Assembly (NCBI GenBank): GCA_035946955.1
Contig: DASYYE010000061.1
Location: forward strand, 1 to 7,457
Origin: DASYYE01 sp035946955
Lineage (GTDB): Bacteria > Actinomycetota > Actinomycetes > Streptosporangiales > Streptosporangiaceae
DNA length: 7,457 nt
Direction of reading: 5' to 3'
This document shows, piece by piece, positions 6,111 to 7,457 of the stretch; position 1 is the first letter of the stretch, and every line of letters begins with the position of its first letter. Under the pieces are notes generated by a model. It was given only the letters and a program-made list of their open reading frames with translations. It searched no databases and was not told the DNA's origin. Made by a program: the position numbers and the translations under genes.

Positions 6111-6311
6111 TTAACAAGCGTGACGGGGTGCTCAGTATCCGTCAATGACCACATGCGGCCGAGCACACCCGGGAATGGTGTCGCTAGCACTTGGTGTTGT
6201 CGTGCAGGATAGTTGCTTGACGCCGCCGCGCTGGTCTCCAGTGTTGGCCCGGGTACCTGGCCGGGGCGGCGTCTGGCATGTCTGACGTCGGTGTGCCGAG
6301 GGGATTCTGCC

Positions 6312-7208
6312 GTGTCAAGCACCGTTGCTGAGGCCGGGCTGAGGCTGATGGCCGTCCATGCCCACCCTGACGACGAGTCGAGCAAGGGCGCGGCCACGAT
6401 GGCCCGTTACGTGCGGGGCGGCGCCGGTGTGCTCGTGTGCACGTTCACCGGGGGTGAGCGTGGCGACATCCTCAACAAGGCGATGGACTCGCCCGAGGTC
6501 CGTGCCAACCTCCCGCAGGTCCGCCGGGAGGAGATGGCACGCGCCCGCGAGATCCTGGGCGTGCAGCAGCAGTTCCTCGGGTTCATCGACTCGGGCCTGC
6601 CCGAGGGCGACCCGCTCCCGCCACTGCCTGAGGGGTGCTTCGCGGTGTGCAAGCTCGAGGACGCCGCCGCGCCCCTGGTGCGCGCCATGCGGGAGTTCCG
6701 CCCGCATGTGGTGCTGACCTATGACGAGAGCGGCGGGTACCCGCACCCCGACCACGTCAAATGCCACGAAGTGACCATCGAGGCGTTCGAGGCAGCCGGC
6801 GACCCAGACCGTTACCCGGAGACGGGAGAGCCCTGGCAGCCGCTGAAGCTGTACTACTTCGCCACCTTCCGCCGGGAGCGTGTCCTCGCCATCCACGAGG
6901 AGATGCTGCGGCGGGGACTGGAGTCTCCCTACGGGGAGTGGATCGCCAACTGGGACGAGGGCGATGGGCGCTCCGTGCCCGAGGTGACCACCCGCGTCCA
7001 GTGTGCGGAGTACTTCGGGCTCCGGGACCAGGCGCTGCTGGCCCACGCCACCCAGATCGACCCCAACGGGTGGTGGTTCGCCTGCCCCCTGGAGGTCCAG
7101 CAGGCCGTCTGGCCGACCGAGGATTACCAACTCGCACGGTCACTGGTGGATACTGAACTTCCCGAGGACGACTTGTTTGCTGGCGTCCGGGAGAAGGTGG
7201 GCTCGTGA
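6312..7208 (+). CDS. mca: Mycothiol S-conjugate amidase
   Basis: Mca (298 residues) is a cytoplasmic zinc amidase. It cleaves mycothiol S-conjugates to glucosaminyl-inositol and an N-acetylcysteine conjugate (mercapturic acid), which leaves the cell. It belongs to the LmbE/PIG-L deacetylase family. The metal motif AHPDDE is at residues 17-22 (H18, D21 as ligands), with the third ligand in PHPDH (H148). The stretch HPDDESSKGAAT has Lys25, where the paralogue MshB has a serine-type region. Together with YDESGGYPHPDH, HATQIDPN (245-252) and a C-terminal DLFAG, this marks it as Mca and not MshB. Length fits (M. tuberculosis Mca is about 288). The frame is open from 6213, but GTG 6312 with GAGGGGA seven bases upstream precedes LRLMAVHAHPDDE as in homologues. 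The stop overlaps the next gene by four bases. Its presence places the genome in the mycothiol-making actinobacteria. Confidence 0.96.
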   Translation: MSSTVAEAGLRLMAVHAHPDDESSKGAATMARYVRGGAGVLVCTFTGGERGDILNKAMDSPEVRANLPQVRREEMARAREILGVQQQFLGFIDSGLPEGDPLPPLPEGCFAVCKLEDAAAPLVRAMREFRPHVVLTYDESGGYPHPDHVKCHEVTIEAFEAAGDPDRYPETGEPWQPLKLYYFATFRRERVLAIHEEMLRRGLESPYGEWIANWDEGDGRSVPEVTTRVQCAEYFGLRDQALLAHATQIDPNGWWFACPLEVQQAVWPTEDYQLARSLVDTELPEDDLFAGVREKVGS

Positions 7209-7432
7209 GGCTGCTGGCTGATTCTGTGGCCAACCAGGCGGTCCCTGGGATCCTTGGGTTCCTCGTGGTGGCAGGGATGGGCCTGGCGCTGTACTTCCTG
7301 CTCCGCTCGATGAACAAGCAGCTCCGCAAGGTGTCCGGTGACCCGAAGTGGCGTGACGAGGTGACCAAGGCCACCACGGTCCAGCCCGGCGGGGACGAGG
7401 ACGCCCGCCCGGGCGGCACCCCCGAGCCTTAG
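7205..7432 (+). CDS. Small single-pass membrane protein, conserved partner of mca
   Basis: This 75-residue protein has one hydrophobic helix at about 13-33 (VPGILGFLVVAGMGLALYFL). A basic stretch RSMNKQLRK follows at 34-42, then a polar, proline- and acid-rich tail. By the positive-inside rule the C-terminus is probably cytoplasmic. Its GTG start overlaps the mca stop (GTGA), so the two are co-transcribed and probably translationally coupled. A small membrane protein occupies the same place in M. tuberculosis (Rv1083 after mca Rv1082), which supports a real conserved gene. Its function is unknown. A tether or regulator for Mca or for conjugate export is possible, but that is inference. It is too short and lacks the motifs for a transporter. 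The last 25 bases of the window after its stop are non-coding as far as visible. Confidence 0.85.
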   Translation: MRLLADSVANQAVPGILGFLVVAGMGLALYFLLRSMNKQLRKVSGDPKWRDEVTKATTVQPGGDEDARPGGTPEP

Positions 7433-7457
7433 CCCCTGGACAACGTCTGCGGCCAGG

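Larger units (their letters stand above)
6008..6311. other. Divergent greA-mca intergenic region, non-coding
   Basis: These 304 bases carry the leaders and promoters of greA (leftward) and mca (rightward). I see no convincing gene. A forward ATG reading frame at 6145 gives 48 codons without a ribosome binding site. The - strand frame upstream of greA is open but has no membrane helix or recognisable domain. Two inverted repeats lie on the greA side. Promoter assignment is weak: TTGACG occurs on both strands (about 6144 leftward, about 6219 rightward) without a good -10, and GATAGT (about 6208-6213) is a possible -10 toward mca without a good -35. In related genomes this space often holds a small DUF4307-type membrane gene, which is missing here. 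Confidence 0.6.

Noticed and set aside
6145..6291. Small forward ORF of 48 codons between greA and mca
   Set aside because: It has no ribosome binding site, no hydrophobic segment and no recognisable motif, so it is consistent with a chance ORF.
6213..6311. Upstream ATG for mca at 6213
   Set aside because: It would add 33 residues absent from Mca proteins. GTG 6312 with GAGGGGA upstream fits homologue length.
6008..6397. Long N-terminal extension of greA on the - strand
   Set aside because: The extension is open only because the DNA is GC-rich. It overlaps the mca start region, and GreA homologues begin at the GTG at 6007, which has its own ribosome binding site.
6315..7130. 271-codon - strand ORF opposite mca
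   Set aside because: It is an antisense shadow of a conserved gene and has no recognisable family features.
1..7457. CRISPR array, tRNA or rRNA genes, insertion sequence or prophage genes
   Set aside because: No regularly spaced direct repeats, RNA gene signatures, transposase, integrase or phage proteins are visible.

Overview
The window is GC-rich DNA from an actinobacterium. The strongest evidence for the phylum is a mycothiol S-conjugate amidase gene (mca), because mycothiol is the low-molecular-weight thiol of Actinobacteria. The greA-type divergent neighbour, the small membrane gene that overlaps the end of mca, and the strongly GC-biased third codon positions agree. A family- or genus-level placement cannot be supported from this sequence alone.

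Layout. Positions 1-585 (- strand) hold the N-terminal part of a ChlI/MoxR-type AAA+ ATPase that runs off the left edge. Its natural start is uncertain because of a possible one-base indel in a 7-C run. Diverging from it is a ROK-family sugar kinase (755-1723, +). A palindromic intergenic element (1725-1813) separates the kinase from a threonine dehydratase with a C-terminal ACT domain (ilvA, 1845-3065, +). A second copy of the element (about 3078-3139) lies between ilvA and a convergent TetR-family repressor (3131-3700, -). The repressor diverges from a 14-helix DHA2-type MFS drug exporter (3900-5483, +). The 199-bp space between them contains a perfect 20-bp inverted repeat that overlaps a good promoter. 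Next come greA (5510-6007, -), a 304-bp non-coding divergent region with hairpins in the greA leader, mca (6312-7208, +), and a 75-residue single-helix membrane protein (7205-7432, +) whose start overlaps the mca stop.

How the genes fit together. The TetR/MFS pair looks like a self-contained, ligand-inducible efflux unit. The greA / mca / small-membrane-protein block matches a conserved actinobacterial arrangement (Rv1080c-Rv1083 in Mycobacterium tuberculosis), but the DUF4307-type membrane gene usually found between greA and mca is absent. Mca detoxifies electrophiles and releases mercapturic acids for export. Closeness to an exporter is suggestive only, and nothing shows that the two are linked. 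The ROK kinase and ilvA are metabolic genes with no visible functional tie.

I do not see a convincing new multi-gene system. The most interesting items are the two-copy palindromic element flanking ilvA, the very clean TetR operator pair, the Glu-to-His change in the ROK ExGH motif, the possible frameshift at the AAA+ start, and the structured greA leader.
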